From contig CAZJKC010000015.1 of NCBI GenBank assembly GCA_964546565.1, positions 1 through 30,164 of the forward strand: DNA of 30,164 nt, given 5' to 3'. A program made the translations under genes and the position numbers. Shown here piece after piece: positions 21,944 to 30,075 of this stretch (position 1 is its first letter; each line of letters starts with the position of its first letter). This DNA is from CAG-826 sp964546565 (GTDB lineage: Bacteria; Bacillota_I; Bacilli_A; RFN20; CAG-826). The notes beneath the pieces were generated by a model. The model searched no databases. It saw only the letters and a program-made list of their open reading frames with translations, and was not told where the DNA came from.

Positions 21944-23062
21944 TTATTTGATTTCTTGTATTATTCTTTTTAAATTTTCAATAAAAAAAGTTATTTCTTC
22001 CACAGTATTATCTTTTCCAAAACTAAGTCTTATCGAATTACTATATTCATGCTTATCTTTCCCCATAGCGTAAAGGACGCTACTATAGGCTGTTTTTTTG
22101 CTCGAACAAGCACTTAAAGTCGAAACCATGATATTTAGATTAGATAATGCTTCCACCACGACACTCGCTTTTTTCGTTTTTAAAGAAAAGTTTAAAATAA
22201 ATGGCGAGCCATTAAAGCCGCTATTAAGAGTGATTTCATCAAGGTCTTTTAAAGCATCATAGGTCATTTTAAATAGATTTTCCACATGCTTTCTTTCCGC
22301 TTCATAGTTAGCAAATAAAAGACGAATTGTTTTGGCTAACATGACTTCTTTTGGGAAATCATTAGTGCCGCTTCGATAACCATATTCCTGACCACCACCA
22401 CTTGCTAAAGGTAATAAATCAATGCGTTTATTCTTTATCAAGGCTCCACTACCTTTTAAACCATACAATTTATGAGCACTTAACACAAACATATCGATTT
22501 GGTCATAAGGAAGTTCGATTTTACCAATCGCTTGTGTTGTATCACTATGAAAAACAGCTTTGGGATATTGATGGACAATTTGGGCAATGCCTTGTAAATC
22601 ATTAATGGCGCCTACCTCATTATTAACAGCCATTATCGATACTAAAATTGTTTCATCATCTATCGCTTTTTTTAAATCTTCTAAACGAATCATTCCTTGA
22701 TGGTCGACAGGAAGATAAGTAACTCTATATCCATTTTGCTCTAATTGTTTAAATGCTTCTAAAACTGAAGGATGCTCTACCACTGAGGTGATTAAATGCC
22801 GTCCCCGATTCTTATATCGTAAAGCATAGCCTTTGATTGCTAAATTATTGGCTTCTGTAGCCCCTGAAGTAAAAATAATTTCTTCCGCCTCGCGATGAAA
22901 GAAACGCGCAATTTGCTCACGAGCTTTTAATAAAATATTGGCACTTTCTTGTCCTAAGCGATGAATACTAGATGGATTAGCGTATTTATCTTGTAATAAT
23001 TGATAATAACTATCCAATATTTCTTGACGAATAGGAGTAGTCGCTGCATGATCAAGATACAT
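21944..23062 (-). CDS. nifS: Cysteine desulfurase, NifS/IscS family (NifZ-like)
   Basis: 372 residues; PLP enzyme that takes sulfur from cysteine. It starts MYLDHAATTPIRQEIL. PLP lysine is Lys198 in SAHKLYGLKGSGAL; HSDTTQAIGK is the cofactor-binding aspartate region; the catalytic cysteine is Cys319 in STLSACSS. Together with thiI this is the dedicated tRNA 4-thiouridine sulfur-relay pair rather than a general iron-sulfur cluster enzyme; no iscU or suf genes are adjacent. Ribosome site TTGGAGG. A hairpin between ezrA and this gene may make it partly independent of ezrA. Confidence 0.94.
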   Translation of the reverse strand: MYLDHAATTPIRQEILDSYYQLLQDKYANPSSIHRLGQESANILLKAREQIARFFHREAEEIIFTSGATEANNLAIKGYALRYKNRGRHLITSVVEHPSVLEAFKQLEQNGYRVTYLPVDHQGMIRLEDLKKAIDDETILVSIMAVNNEVGAINDLQGIAQIVHQYPKAVFHSDTTQAIGKIELPYDQIDMFVLSAHKLYGLKGSGALIKNKRIDLLPLASGGGQEYGYRSGTNDFPKEVMLAKTIRLLFANYEAERKHVENLFKMTYDALKDLDEITLNSGFNGSPFILNFSLKTKKASVVVEALSNLNIMVSTLSACSSKKTAYSSVLYAMGKDKHEYSNSIRLSFGKDNTVEEITFFIENLKRIIQEIK

Positions 23063-23096
23063 TCTTTTTTACCTCCAATACTATAAATTATGCATG

Positions 23097-23124
23097 GAAA
23101 AGGCGAAGTGTTTTGCCTTCGCCT
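23097..23124 (-). terminator. Hairpin between ezrA and nifS, possible terminator or attenuator
   Basis: On the - strand AGGCGAAG and CTTCGCCT form a perfect 8-bp stem around GCAAAACA, followed only by TTTT. The short T-run suggests partial termination. Confidence 0.6.
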
Positions 23125-23130
23125 AATTCT

Positions 23131-24846
23131 TTAATTGTTTGTTGACCCAATTTTTTTTAGGGTTGCGGACGCTTCATAATAAGCCTTTTCAAAATCAGCA
23201 TCATAGAAATATCTTTCCGCTCTTTCTAAAGAACGATCATAATCAGGAATGGTATCTCTAGATAAATTAGCTTCAACAATCGCTTTTTCGGCAATATCTG
23301 CTAGATGATATTGATCTTTGATTTCATTAACTAATTCGCTAAAGACGATGGAAAATGAATTGACAAGGCGATTTATTTCTTTTACATTAATAGGACTTTC
23401 CATTAAAACATTATAAATATTACTGAGGTATTCATAACATTGTTTAAAACGATCCTTTAACCGCATTTCATAAGCTTTAATGCCGATATCTTGAGCTTGC
23501 TTTTCCGATTGCTTTAATTGTAAAAAGCAATCATTGACTAATGAATAAGCTTTATCGGAATCATTACGTAATGAATCAATATATTGATTGTAATCAACGA
23601 TAGAACCTTCCGTTGACAATAAATACTTTTGAAGTTCATCCATTTTTTGAATCAACATTGTATAAGGTTGCTTGGTCGCTGCATGAATATAAGTATCTAA
23701 TTGATGTTTGGTAATCCCTAATTGATTAATTTCTTTTTGAATTTCATCAATACGGTCAAAATACATTTCATCCAAACGATAAACCTCTTTAACTTTTAAC
23801 AAACGTTGACGAAGAACCACAAACTGATGTTCAACTTCACCAACTCTGTTGTATATAGCGTCACATTCACTATTAAACATTTCATATGCGGATATTTCTT
23901 TATCAATCAATTGATGGAAACAATCTATTTGCTCAATCATTGATGTTAGCTTTTCTTTCATTCCTTTTAATTCAAAACTAGATAAATGACGAGATATATC
24001 ATATAAGTCATTTTGCATACGAGAAATACAACTATTAATGCATAGATGTTGTAAAGGAATGCCTTGTGAAGATACCTCTTGCGCTCTTTTTTTCAATTCA
24101 TCAATTTTACTTGGAACATTACTATCCATAAGCATACATAAAGATGGTAATTCCGTTAAAGCATAATCCAATTCATCAAGCATTTTACTAATACTTGGTA
24201 AAAGATTATTAGCTTCTTCATAAAATGCCGTTTCGACATACTTCTCATATTCATTAAATTGATTTTCTATTCCATTAAAAGCACGTGTGAAACTATCTTC
24301 AATAGACAATATCTCCGCTTGCTTTTCAAAATATTTTGTTTTAATCGAACGGAATTTTTCTTTAAGACTCAAAGAAGCATTGCGGCAATCTTCTTCGGGT
24401 TTAAGACGAGCTGTCAAGCTATTATCCAATTCTTTTATTTGTGCTTCAAATAATTCAAAAACGCGAACATTGCTCTCTAAATTAGCATAAAAATCATGAA
24501 ATCTTTTTTGCATAAGAGCTTCTTCTAAGGATTGAACAGCAATTTGTGCTTGTAAATATGTGCCTCCTTGAATTAGTTGATATTGTTTAAGATATTCATT
24601 ATGAATGTCATTATATAGAAGATTACTTTGGGAAATTATTTCAAGACGTTTAATCATTTGTGCATCTTGTCCGACTAATAAGCCATATACATATTCAAAG
24701 CGACGATCTATGTCTTCCACTATTCTTTTCGCACGTGTTCGCGATAAAATAAAGTGTCGGAATAAAATAAATAAAACAATAAGGGCTACTAAAGCAATAA
24801 CTGATAGAATCCATACTTTAGGACTTTTAATATTTAATAAAAACAT
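23131..24846 (-). CDS. ezrA: Septation ring formation regulator EzrA
   Basis: 571 residues; membrane-anchored spectrin-like protein that restrains and organises FtsZ rings at midcell in Firmicutes. One membrane segment at about 11-31 (VWILSVIALVALIVLFILFR) is followed by a long, helical, coiled-coil cytoplasmic region to the end, the EzrA layout with its N terminus outside. Length is close to the Bacillus protein (about 560). ezrA lies upstream of the desulfurase and thiI as in Bacillus. The presence of EzrA implies FtsZ-based division, and thus a cell more like walled Firmicutes than wall-less Mycoplasma. Ribosome site AAGGGGG. Confidence 0.93.
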   Translation of the reverse strand: MFLLNIKSPKVWILSVIALVALIVLFILFRHFILSRTRAKRIVEDIDRRFEYVYGLLVGQDAQMIKRLEIISQSNLLYNDIHNEYLKQYQLIQGGTYLQAQIAVQSLEEALMQKRFHDFYANLESNVRVFELFEAQIKELDNSLTARLKPEEDCRNASLSLKEKFRSIKTKYFEKQAEILSIEDSFTRAFNGIENQFNEYEKYVETAFYEEANNLLPSISKMLDELDYALTELPSLCMLMDSNVPSKIDELKKRAQEVSSQGIPLQHLCINSCISRMQNDLYDISRHLSSFELKGMKEKLTSMIEQIDCFHQLIDKEISAYEMFNSECDAIYNRVGEVEHQFVVLRQRLLKVKEVYRLDEMYFDRIDEIQKEINQLGITKHQLDTYIHAATKQPYTMLIQKMDELQKYLLSTEGSIVDYNQYIDSLRNDSDKAYSLVNDCFLQLKQSEKQAQDIGIKAYEMRLKDRFKQCYEYLSNIYNVLMESPINVKEINRLVNSFSIVFSELVNEIKDQYHLADIAEKAIVEANLSRDTIPDYDRSLERAERYFYDADFEKAYYEASATLKKIGSTNN

Positions 24847-24869
24847 ATATATATCCCCCTTTGCTAAAA

Positions 24870-24878
24870 ATTATAACA
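24870..24878 (-). promoter_or_regulatory. Extended -10 promoter of ezrA
   Basis: TGTTATAAT on the - strand (TGn plus a perfect TATAAT), 23 bases before the ezrA ATG, with no clear -35. Bases 24880-25065, up to the rpsD promoter, are AT-rich and show nothing else. Confidence 0.5.
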
Positions 24879-25068
24879 TATCTTGTTTTGATTTTTTTAA
24901 GAAACTTATCATTTATGAAATGAAATATACTCTTTTTTTAACAAAAACTTTTGGGCATCAGAATATGACTAAAAAAAAGAACGAATCAAATAATAAAATT
25001 ATAATAATTTCTTAAAGAATAGAATTAAGGAATTACATAAAATAATCGTAAAACAAATTAAAAAAAAC

Positions 25069-25104
25069 TTGACTTTTAGCTTACAAAAGGAGTAACCTAT
25101 ATAT
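25069..25104 (+). promoter_or_regulatory. Probable promoter of rpsD
   Basis: TTGACT (25069-25074) is a good -35. The -10 is ambiguous: TAACCT (25093-25098) has the right 18-base spacing, whereas the better TATATA (25098-25103) is 23 bases away. Confidence 0.4.
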
Positions 25105-25260
25105 GCATGTAACGCAGCATGTACATACAACTTGTCAGATGTTTAAAAACTAATTAGAGTAGTACCCTAGCTGAAAGGTGAACCTCTTGATTTAAACACC
25201 CGGAGATTGGAATGTGCACCTATTGCTTTATTTTGCGAAAAATAAAGAAAAGGAGGAAAT
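25105..25260 (+). promoter_or_regulatory. Structured rpsD leader, probable S4 autoregulatory element
   Basis: Before rpsD lies about 150 bases of sequence with pairing potential: AGGTG/CACCT around a CCCGGAGATTGGA segment, GTTTAAA/TTTAAAC, and an AT hairpin TTTATTTT-GCG-AAAAATAAA directly before the ribosome site. Firmicute rpsD genes carry an S4-binding leader here that blocks translation when S4 is in excess. No covariance check was possible, so the class is inferred from position and pairing. Confidence 0.5.
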
Positions 25261-25264
25261 CGAT

Positions 25265-25873
25265 ATGTCAAGATATACTGGAGCCGATTGGAAAATCTCA
25301 CGCCGTTTAAACTTCTCAATCCTTGAAACAGGTAAAGAATTAGCAAAACGCCCATATGGACCTGGCCAACATGGTAATGATCGTAAGAAAAAACCATCTG
25401 AATATGGTCGCCAATTAATCGAAAAACAAAAATTACGTTTGATGTATGGTGTTAATGAACGTCAATTCCGTCGTTTATTCTTAATTGCTAGTGATTCAAA
25501 AGAAGTTACCGGTATTGCTTTTATGCGTATTCTCGAATCTCGTTTAGATAACTTAGTTTATCGTATGGGATTTGCAAGAACAAGAAGAGCTGCTCGTCAA
25601 CTTGTTAATCACGGACACATTCTTGTAAATGGCAAAAAAGTTGATATTCCAAGTTACTTATGCCATGTTAATGATGTCATTAGCGTTAAAGAGACTTCCA
25701 AAGGATTAAAAGTCATTGCTGAAGCTCTTGAATCAATGGCCGCAACGGTAAAATACGTTTCTGTTAACAAAGATGAAAAATCAGGCGTTTATTTACGCGA
25801 ACCAGAACGTAATGAATTACCAATGGATATTCAAGAATCACAAATCGTTGAATTCTATAACCGTAAGTTATAA
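25265..25873 (+). CDS. rpsD: 30S ribosomal protein S4
   Basis: 202 residues from ATG 25265, chosen because AAAGGAGGAAAT precedes it. A TTG or other start 51 bases upstream would add unrelated residues across the ribosome site. It starts MSRYTGADWKISRRLNFSI and contains KRPYGPGQHG and the S4 RNA-binding domain (RLDNLVYRMGFARTRRAARQ, LVNHGHILVNGKKVDIPSY). No N-terminal cysteines are present, so it is the zinc-free type, as in Bacillus. It nucleates 30S assembly and, in Firmicutes, represses its own synthesis. It stands divergent from ezrA. Confidence 0.97.
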   Translation: MSRYTGADWKISRRLNFSILETGKELAKRPYGPGQHGNDRKKKPSEYGRQLIEKQKLRLMYGVNERQFRRLFLIASDSKEVTGIAFMRILESRLDNLVYRMGFARTRRAARQLVNHGHILVNGKKVDIPSYLCHVNDVISVKETSKGLKVIAEALESMAATVKYVSVNKDEKSGVYLREPERNELPMDIQESQIVEFYNRKL

Positions 25874-25886
25874 TTTACATGAGCTT

Positions 25887-25917
25887 AAAGGATCACATTT
25901 ATGTGGTCCTTTTTTTA
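25887..25917 (+). terminator. Terminator of rpsD
   Basis: AAAGGATCACA and TGTGGTCCTTT pair (one G-T) around TTTA, followed by a T-run. The following 25920-26172 is AT-rich and shows no gene. Confidence 0.9.
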
Positions 25918-26172
25918 TAATATAGATTAGCACATTAAATGCAGCTCATAATTGCAGAATAAAAACTAAAAAAAGAAAACATAAAAAAAGACAATTATTT
26001 CTAATTGCACATTTTTCATTCTCACATTATCTATTAATATCACATTACAATAGCATACTTAAAAATTACCAGTAATTGAAACACTTAGTAGCAACGTCAT
26101 CAAATAAAGTACTAATCTATAAGAACTTAAATACTAAATCATTTATTTTTTTTTATTGTTAATTACTTCATC

Positions 26173-26751
26173 CTATTTATTATTGTTTTTAATGAACAAC
26201 TTTAATGATTGTTTTAAAACACTAATTTGGGCTTTTAAATAAAATTCATCTTCAAATAAAGCATAATGAACGGAAGCTCTAATTAAAATAAATATAAATG
26301 AGACAATTGTGTCATATGGCAAGCCTAATTTTGACTCTAACAATTTAGCATATTCAGTATAACGCTTATTAACACCTTCAAAGAATTTCTTACCATGTTC
26401 AATATACTTTGGATTAGTGTATATTTGATACATCAAACGATATTTTTTACCATGATTTTCCGCAGTCCAATATGGAACTTTATCAATAAAATCCCATAAG
26501 GCCTCAATCGTCATTGGGGCATTATTCATAAAATCATCTTCAACTTTACTCATACAATGCTCGGTTGCTTGAATAACTAAATCATCTAAATCATCAAAAT
26601 AACTATAAAGATTACCCGATGTACACCCACAAGCCTTCGCTAATGCTTTTATACCGACATTACCAAAGCCATATTCAGCATAGCATTCAAAGCATCTTTC
26701 CATTATTTCAATCTTTTTTTGTTCATGTAATTCAACATTTAATATTCGCAT
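26173..26751 (-). CDS. TetR/AcrR-family transcriptional regulator
   Basis: 192 residues. The N-terminal helix-turn-helix is clear: IMERCFECYAEYGFGNVGIK, then ALAKACGCTSGNLYSYF and DDLDDLVIQA (residues about 15-60). The C-terminal ligand-binding part is helical, with WTAENHGKKYRLMYQIYTNP and no recognisable ligand motif. Two cysteines in the recognition region (ACGC, about 44-46) are unusual and could be redox-sensitive. It is a single-gene unit near rpsD; Bacillus has a TetR gene (yttP) between rpsD and ezrA, so this could be its counterpart, though orientation and order differ. A promoter and an overlapping palindrome upstream suggest self-repression. Ribosome site TGGAGG. Confidence 0.9.
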   Translation of the reverse strand: MRILNVELHEQKKIEIMERCFECYAEYGFGNVGIKALAKACGCTSGNLYSYFDDLDDLVIQATEHCMSKVEDDFMNNAPMTIEALWDFIDKVPYWTAENHGKKYRLMYQIYTNPKYIEHGKKFFEGVNKRYTEYAKLLESKLGLPYDTIVSFIFILIRASVHYALFEDEFYLKAQISVLKQSLKLFIKNNNK

Positions 26752-26767
26752 ACTACCGCCTCCATCA

Positions 26768-26818
26768 AATTAACTAATCAGTCAATTAAAGTATATCAAT
26801 TTATAACGTTTTAAACAA
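26768..26818 (-). promoter_or_regulatory. Promoter and probable self-operator of the TetR gene
   Basis: On the - strand: -35 TTGTTT (26813-26818), 17-base spacer, -10 TATACT (26790-26795). Immediately downstream, covering the likely transcription start, is a 20-base inverted repeat AATTAACT-AATC-AGTCAATT (26768-26787) with one mismatch, a typical TetR-family operator size and symmetry. Confidence 0.65.
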
Positions 26819-26869
26819 TAGCTTAAAAAATGAATTTATTCTCTTGGCTATTTGAACAAAAAGCCTCAA

Positions 26870-27595
26870 TTAAACAAACCAGTCGCTATCTTTCTTATGA
26901 CATTCCTCGCATACTTGCCCTGTTTCACTTTCATATTTTTTTCCTTCTATTTTTTTACCACACATTGTACAAAGGCCATAAACTTTGCAATACTCATTAA
27001 TATAGTCGATAATAGTTTTCTCCACTTCATGATTATTTCCTAAATTAAACAATGCTTTATCACGCAAATAGATTGCTTTAAGAAGGTCAAATTTAACTCC
27101 TTCCCCATTAAAATAAAAAGCTGCAATCATCAGTTGCGCTTTATAATTTCCTAATTCAGCCGCTTCTTTTATCATACGAAAACCTTTCTTTTTATTTATC
27201 TTAACACCTGTCCCCTTCATGTAACACATCGCATAATAAAACATACCATCTAAGTTTTTTATTGAAGCCGCCCATCTATAATACTGATAAGCTCTACTAT
27301 ATTGTTCTCTAATTTCATAGATAATCCCTAACGATATTATGAAATCAATTTGTCCATTATGTACGGCTTTCTCATGCCAATATATCGCCTTATCAAAATC
27401 TCGCGGGACTAATGATCCTTGACAATAAAAATGCGCTAAAAGGTTTTGAGCTGAACCAAAATCATTTTCAGCAGCTTTTTTTAGCCAATACAATTTCTTT
27501 TCATTACCATTCTCTTCATAAAAATCAAATATATAATAAAAAATTATACTAGCTTGCGCATCTACATCTCCTAATTCAGCAGCTTTAATAATCAA
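26870..27595 (-). pseudogene. SEL1-repeat protein, C-terminal part of a broken gene
   Basis: 241 residues of SEL1-like repeats (AAELGDVDAQASI, AAENDFGSAQNLLAHFYCQG, IKEAAELGNYKAQLMIAAFY), ending in a CxxC-CxxC zinc ribbon (CTMCGKK...CEECHKK, about 214-237). It begins at a TTG in the middle of a repeat (FDLIIKAAELG) with no ribosome site. Read backwards, the same frame continues through LDDSKTAFD to an in-frame TAA at 27623-27625 and then into AKKGDELGYPLAIRLLSGL, more SEL1 sequence out of frame with the upstream gene. This is therefore the tail of the gene at 27649-28356. SEL1 repeats are protein-binding helical solenoids. Unless recoding occurs, it is not translated from a normal start. Confidence 0.8.
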
Positions 27596-27648
27596 ATCGA
27601 AAGCTGTTTTTGAATCATCGAGTTATAAACCAGATAAAAGTCTAATTG

Positions 27649-28356
27649 CTAGAGGATATCCCAATTCATCCCCCTTTTTCGCATATACAGTAGCTTTTCT
27701 TTTTGTTCATGTGCCTTTTTTTCTTCTTCTTCATTTATTGCATCTTCATATGATGCATATAACATATCCGCTATATGGAACATAGATTCTGCATCCCCTG
27801 CTTCGTCACCTTTTGTATACCAATATCGGGCCTTTTCAATATCTACTTCAACGCCATTACCATCTTTATACATATTTCCAAGAATAGAAAAAGCCTTGCT
27901 ATAACCTTCTTTAGCGGCTTTTTCAAACCAAAAGATAGCCATTTCAACATTTTGTGGAAGAAAGCGTCCATTTAAATAAAGATAACCAATGTTCACCATC
28001 GCTTTAGCGCTAGAACGAGTGGCAGCATTTAAATAACAAATAAAACATTTATCATAAAGATTGATATCTTCTTTATAATATTCACCTAACAAATTCCATG
28101 CTTCTTCATTATTTTCTTTCGCTAAGTCAATTATAATCTTCTTTCCTTCTTCTTTAGTACAATAATCAGGAGAAGTGATAAGCATTTTACAATACTCATA
28201 CATATACCATTTATTATCTTTGAATTCATCAATATTGTTTGATAAAAAGTGAAATATCTCCTCTTTAATGGCATATGGATACTCAATATATCGAGTTCCA
28301 CTTTTTAATAATTTTTTATATTCTTCTAGTGATTTCGCTACCACAACTTGATTCAT
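27649..28356 (-). CDS. SEL1-repeat protein, N-terminal part of a broken gene
   Basis: 235 residues from an ATG with a GAGGTG ribosome site. The first 80 residues are helical and unrecognised (KSLEEYKKLLKSGTRYIEYP); SEL1-like repeats follow from about 90 (WNLLGEYYKED, AKAMVNIGYLYLNGRF, AKEGYSKAFSILGNMYKDG, AGDAESMFHIADML). The protein then runs through an acidic/lysine stretch into RKRGMNWDIL and stops. In another frame the SEL1 pattern goes on (ATVYAKKGDELGYPLAIRLL), so a frameshift around the A-rich stretch 27690-27712 has cut the gene. The product may persist as a truncated protein. A perfect inverted repeat GCTATTA-ATA-TAATAGC lies upstream at 28383-28399. No function can be assigned. Confidence 0.75.
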   Translation of the reverse strand: MNQVVVAKSLEEYKKLLKSGTRYIEYPYAIKEEIFHFLSNNIDEFKDNKWYMYEYCKMLITSPDYCTKEEGKKIIIDLAKENNEEAWNLLGEYYKEDINLYDKCFICYLNAATRSSAKAMVNIGYLYLNGRFLPQNVEMAIFWFEKAAKEGYSKAFSILGNMYKDGNGVEVDIEKARYWYTKGDEAGDAESMFHIADMLYASYEDAINEEEEKKAHEQKEKLLYMRKRGMNWDIL

Positions 28357-28438
28357 TATAACACCTCAGTTCGTATGCAAACGCTATTAATATAATAGCA
28401 CATTAAACCGTTCTTAAAAAAAATCTCCTTTTTTTACA

Positions 28439-28462
28439 AAAAAGAGGATCACTCCCCTTTTT
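28439..28462 (-). terminator. Terminator of the AAA-ATPase gene
   Basis: On the - strand AAAAAGGGGA and TCCTCTTTTT pair (one G-T) around GTGA, followed by TT. It begins directly after the stop of the gene at 28465. Confidence 0.85.
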
Positions 28463-28464
28463 CA

Positions 28465-30039
28465 TTACTTTCTAATCTTTTCAATCAACACTTGATGCTT
28501 TTTCGTTTTTGAATCAAGATTAATACCTATTAATAATATATCGCCATGATAATCACCAAAGGACGATGAATAATCTTTTTCTTTTATTTGTGCAATTGCG
28601 GTCTCTACTTTACTATCGACTTTCAATTCAAATATCATTCCCGGTTTATTCGTCTTATAAGGGACCATGACTAAGTCCGCTCTTCCTAATCCAGCATTAC
28701 ATTCTTTAAAGAAGTTATATTCTTTTCTTGCATAATCATAAGAAATATTTAATAACACTGATAAGACATTCTCATCTAAACGATTAAAGATGGTGGTAAA
28801 TCTTTCTAAATTCTTATTAAATGTCTCTTCTATATATGTGGTATTAAGATTAATAGTTTGTATTAATAACTCTTTTGATGTTAATAAGGGATTCTCTATC
28901 TCTTCCCATTTTAATTCAAATATACCATTATTTAATTCTTGTCTTATTTCATAATTAGGTACATAACATTCTTTATTCTCTTCATCATATGCTAAATATC
29001 CTAAATGTATTAATACCGTTAATGCCGCATCAGAAGAAGTTATCTTTGTTAAATCATTACTAAACCTTGATACATTAACACTTACTCTATTACCAGCAAT
29101 TAAAGAAGCGATAATATCTTTTAATTCACCATTATCATAATTCATATAATTGATTATTGATTCGATTGATGATGTCGATACCCAGTAATCGCCATATTCA
29201 TGAGTGGTTATGGCTTCAACTACTGATTTTGGATTATATAAATCACCAACACTATCATAATGATATCCATTATACCAATGCTTCATATCATTAATATCCA
29301 TTCCATATTGATTACATAATGATGTGACTTCTTCTTCCGTAAAGCCTACAAATTCCACCAGTTGACGGGGATTCAACATATTATATTCCGTAAAGTTATT
29401 TAATGCTGATTGAGAATTATATCTTTTAATTGGTAATATTCCGGTCATATAGACTAAGTCAATACAATTTAGTAAAGCACTATTTTTAAATAAGCTTCTT
29501 AAGAAATCCGTATAAGCATTACATAAATTAGTGTCATATCCAAACTCCCGATATATATAATCCCATTCATCAATTAAAAAGATGAAGGTTTCTTTCGTTT
29601 CAGAATAAATTGTTATTAAAGCTTCAACAATAGTTTCTTCTTGTGTAAGAATATTAGGAAATGCTTTCTTTAAATCAGTTATTAATAAACTTGTTATCTT
29701 ATCTAATATTTCATCTTTATTCTTTAATAATGTACCAACACCAGCCATATCAATAGTAATAACATTATATTTATTTAAATGCTTTTCAAAAGAAGGATCT
29801 TGATATATCTTTAAATCTTTAAATAATTCTTTAGAATCATAACCTTTGGAGTAATATGCTTCTAGCATTGATAACGCCATGGTCTTTCCAAAACGACGAG
29901 GACGCGTAACGCACATAAATGATTCGTTAGTTTTAATCAATCGATTTACACGAGCAATCAATAATGATTTATCAATAAATACTTCTGAATTTAAATCTTT
30001 AAAAAACTTTTCATTTCCTAAATTTAAAAAATTAGCCAT
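28465..30039 (-). CDS. AAA-ATPase-like / PD-(D/E)XK nuclease family protein (DUF1703 type)
   Basis: 524 residues. The N-terminal AAA-ATPase-like domain (about 5-215) has IDKSLLIARVNRLI, the family P-loop-like RPRRFGKTMALSML (about 47-60) and a Walker-B-like FIFLIDEWDYIY (about 152). The C-terminal part (about 410-520) has the PD-(D/E)XK pattern: AGLGRADLVMVP, then GMIFELKVD, with Asp and the E-x-K pair visible. Proteins of this build occur in many paralogous copies in anaerobic gut and rumen bacteria, and their role is unknown; mobile-element, defence or nucleic-acid processing roles have been suggested. Length is typical (about 520), and all parts appear intact. Ribosome site AAGGAGGGTG. It is a single-gene unit. 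Confidence 0.9.
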   Translation of the reverse strand: MANFLNLGNEKFFKDLNSEVFIDKSLLIARVNRLIKTNESFMCVTRPRRFGKTMALSMLEAYYSKGYDSKELFKDLKIYQDPSFEKHLNKYNVITIDMAGVGTLLKNKDEILDKITSLLITDLKKAFPNILTQEETIVEALITIYSETKETFIFLIDEWDYIYREFGYDTNLCNAYTDFLRSLFKNSALLNCIDLVYMTGILPIKRYNSQSALNNFTEYNMLNPRQLVEFVGFTEEEVTSLCNQYGMDINDMKHWYNGYHYDSVGDLYNPKSVVEAITTHEYGDYWVSTSSIESIINYMNYDNGELKDIIASLIAGNRVSVNVSRFSNDLTKITSSDAALTVLIHLGYLAYDEENKECYVPNYEIRQELNNGIFELKWEEIENPLLTSKELLIQTINLNTTYIEETFNKNLERFTTIFNRLDENVLSVLLNISYDYARKEYNFFKECNAGLGRADLVMVPYKTNKPGMIFELKVDSKVETAIAQIKEKDYSSSFGDYHGDILLIGINLDSKTKKHQVLIEKIRK

Positions 30040-30051
30040 ACAACACCCTCC

Positions 30052-30075
30052 TTTTTTTCTTTAATTAAAGTATAT
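30052..30075 (-). promoter_or_regulatory. Probable promoter of the AAA-ATPase gene
   Basis: TGATATACT on the - strand gives an extended -10 (TGn plus TATACT), with only a poor -35 (TTATTG) 17 bases upstream. The last 65 bases of the window are AT-rich and show nothing else. Confidence 0.4.

Noticed and set aside
22402..22605. 67-residue + strand frame antisense to the desulfurase
   Set aside because: No ribosome site, no promoter, and the opposite strand is a clear gene.
24605..25015. 136-residue + strand frame
   Set aside because: Mostly antisense to ezrA with no ribosome site or recognisable domain; a by-product of AT-rich composition.
24966..25016. 16-residue ORF upstream of rpsD
   Set aside because: Too short, low complexity and without a ribosome site; not supported as a leader peptide.
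25214..25264. Upstream start for rpsD
   Set aside because: It would translate across the AAAGGAGG ribosome site and add residues not seen in S4.
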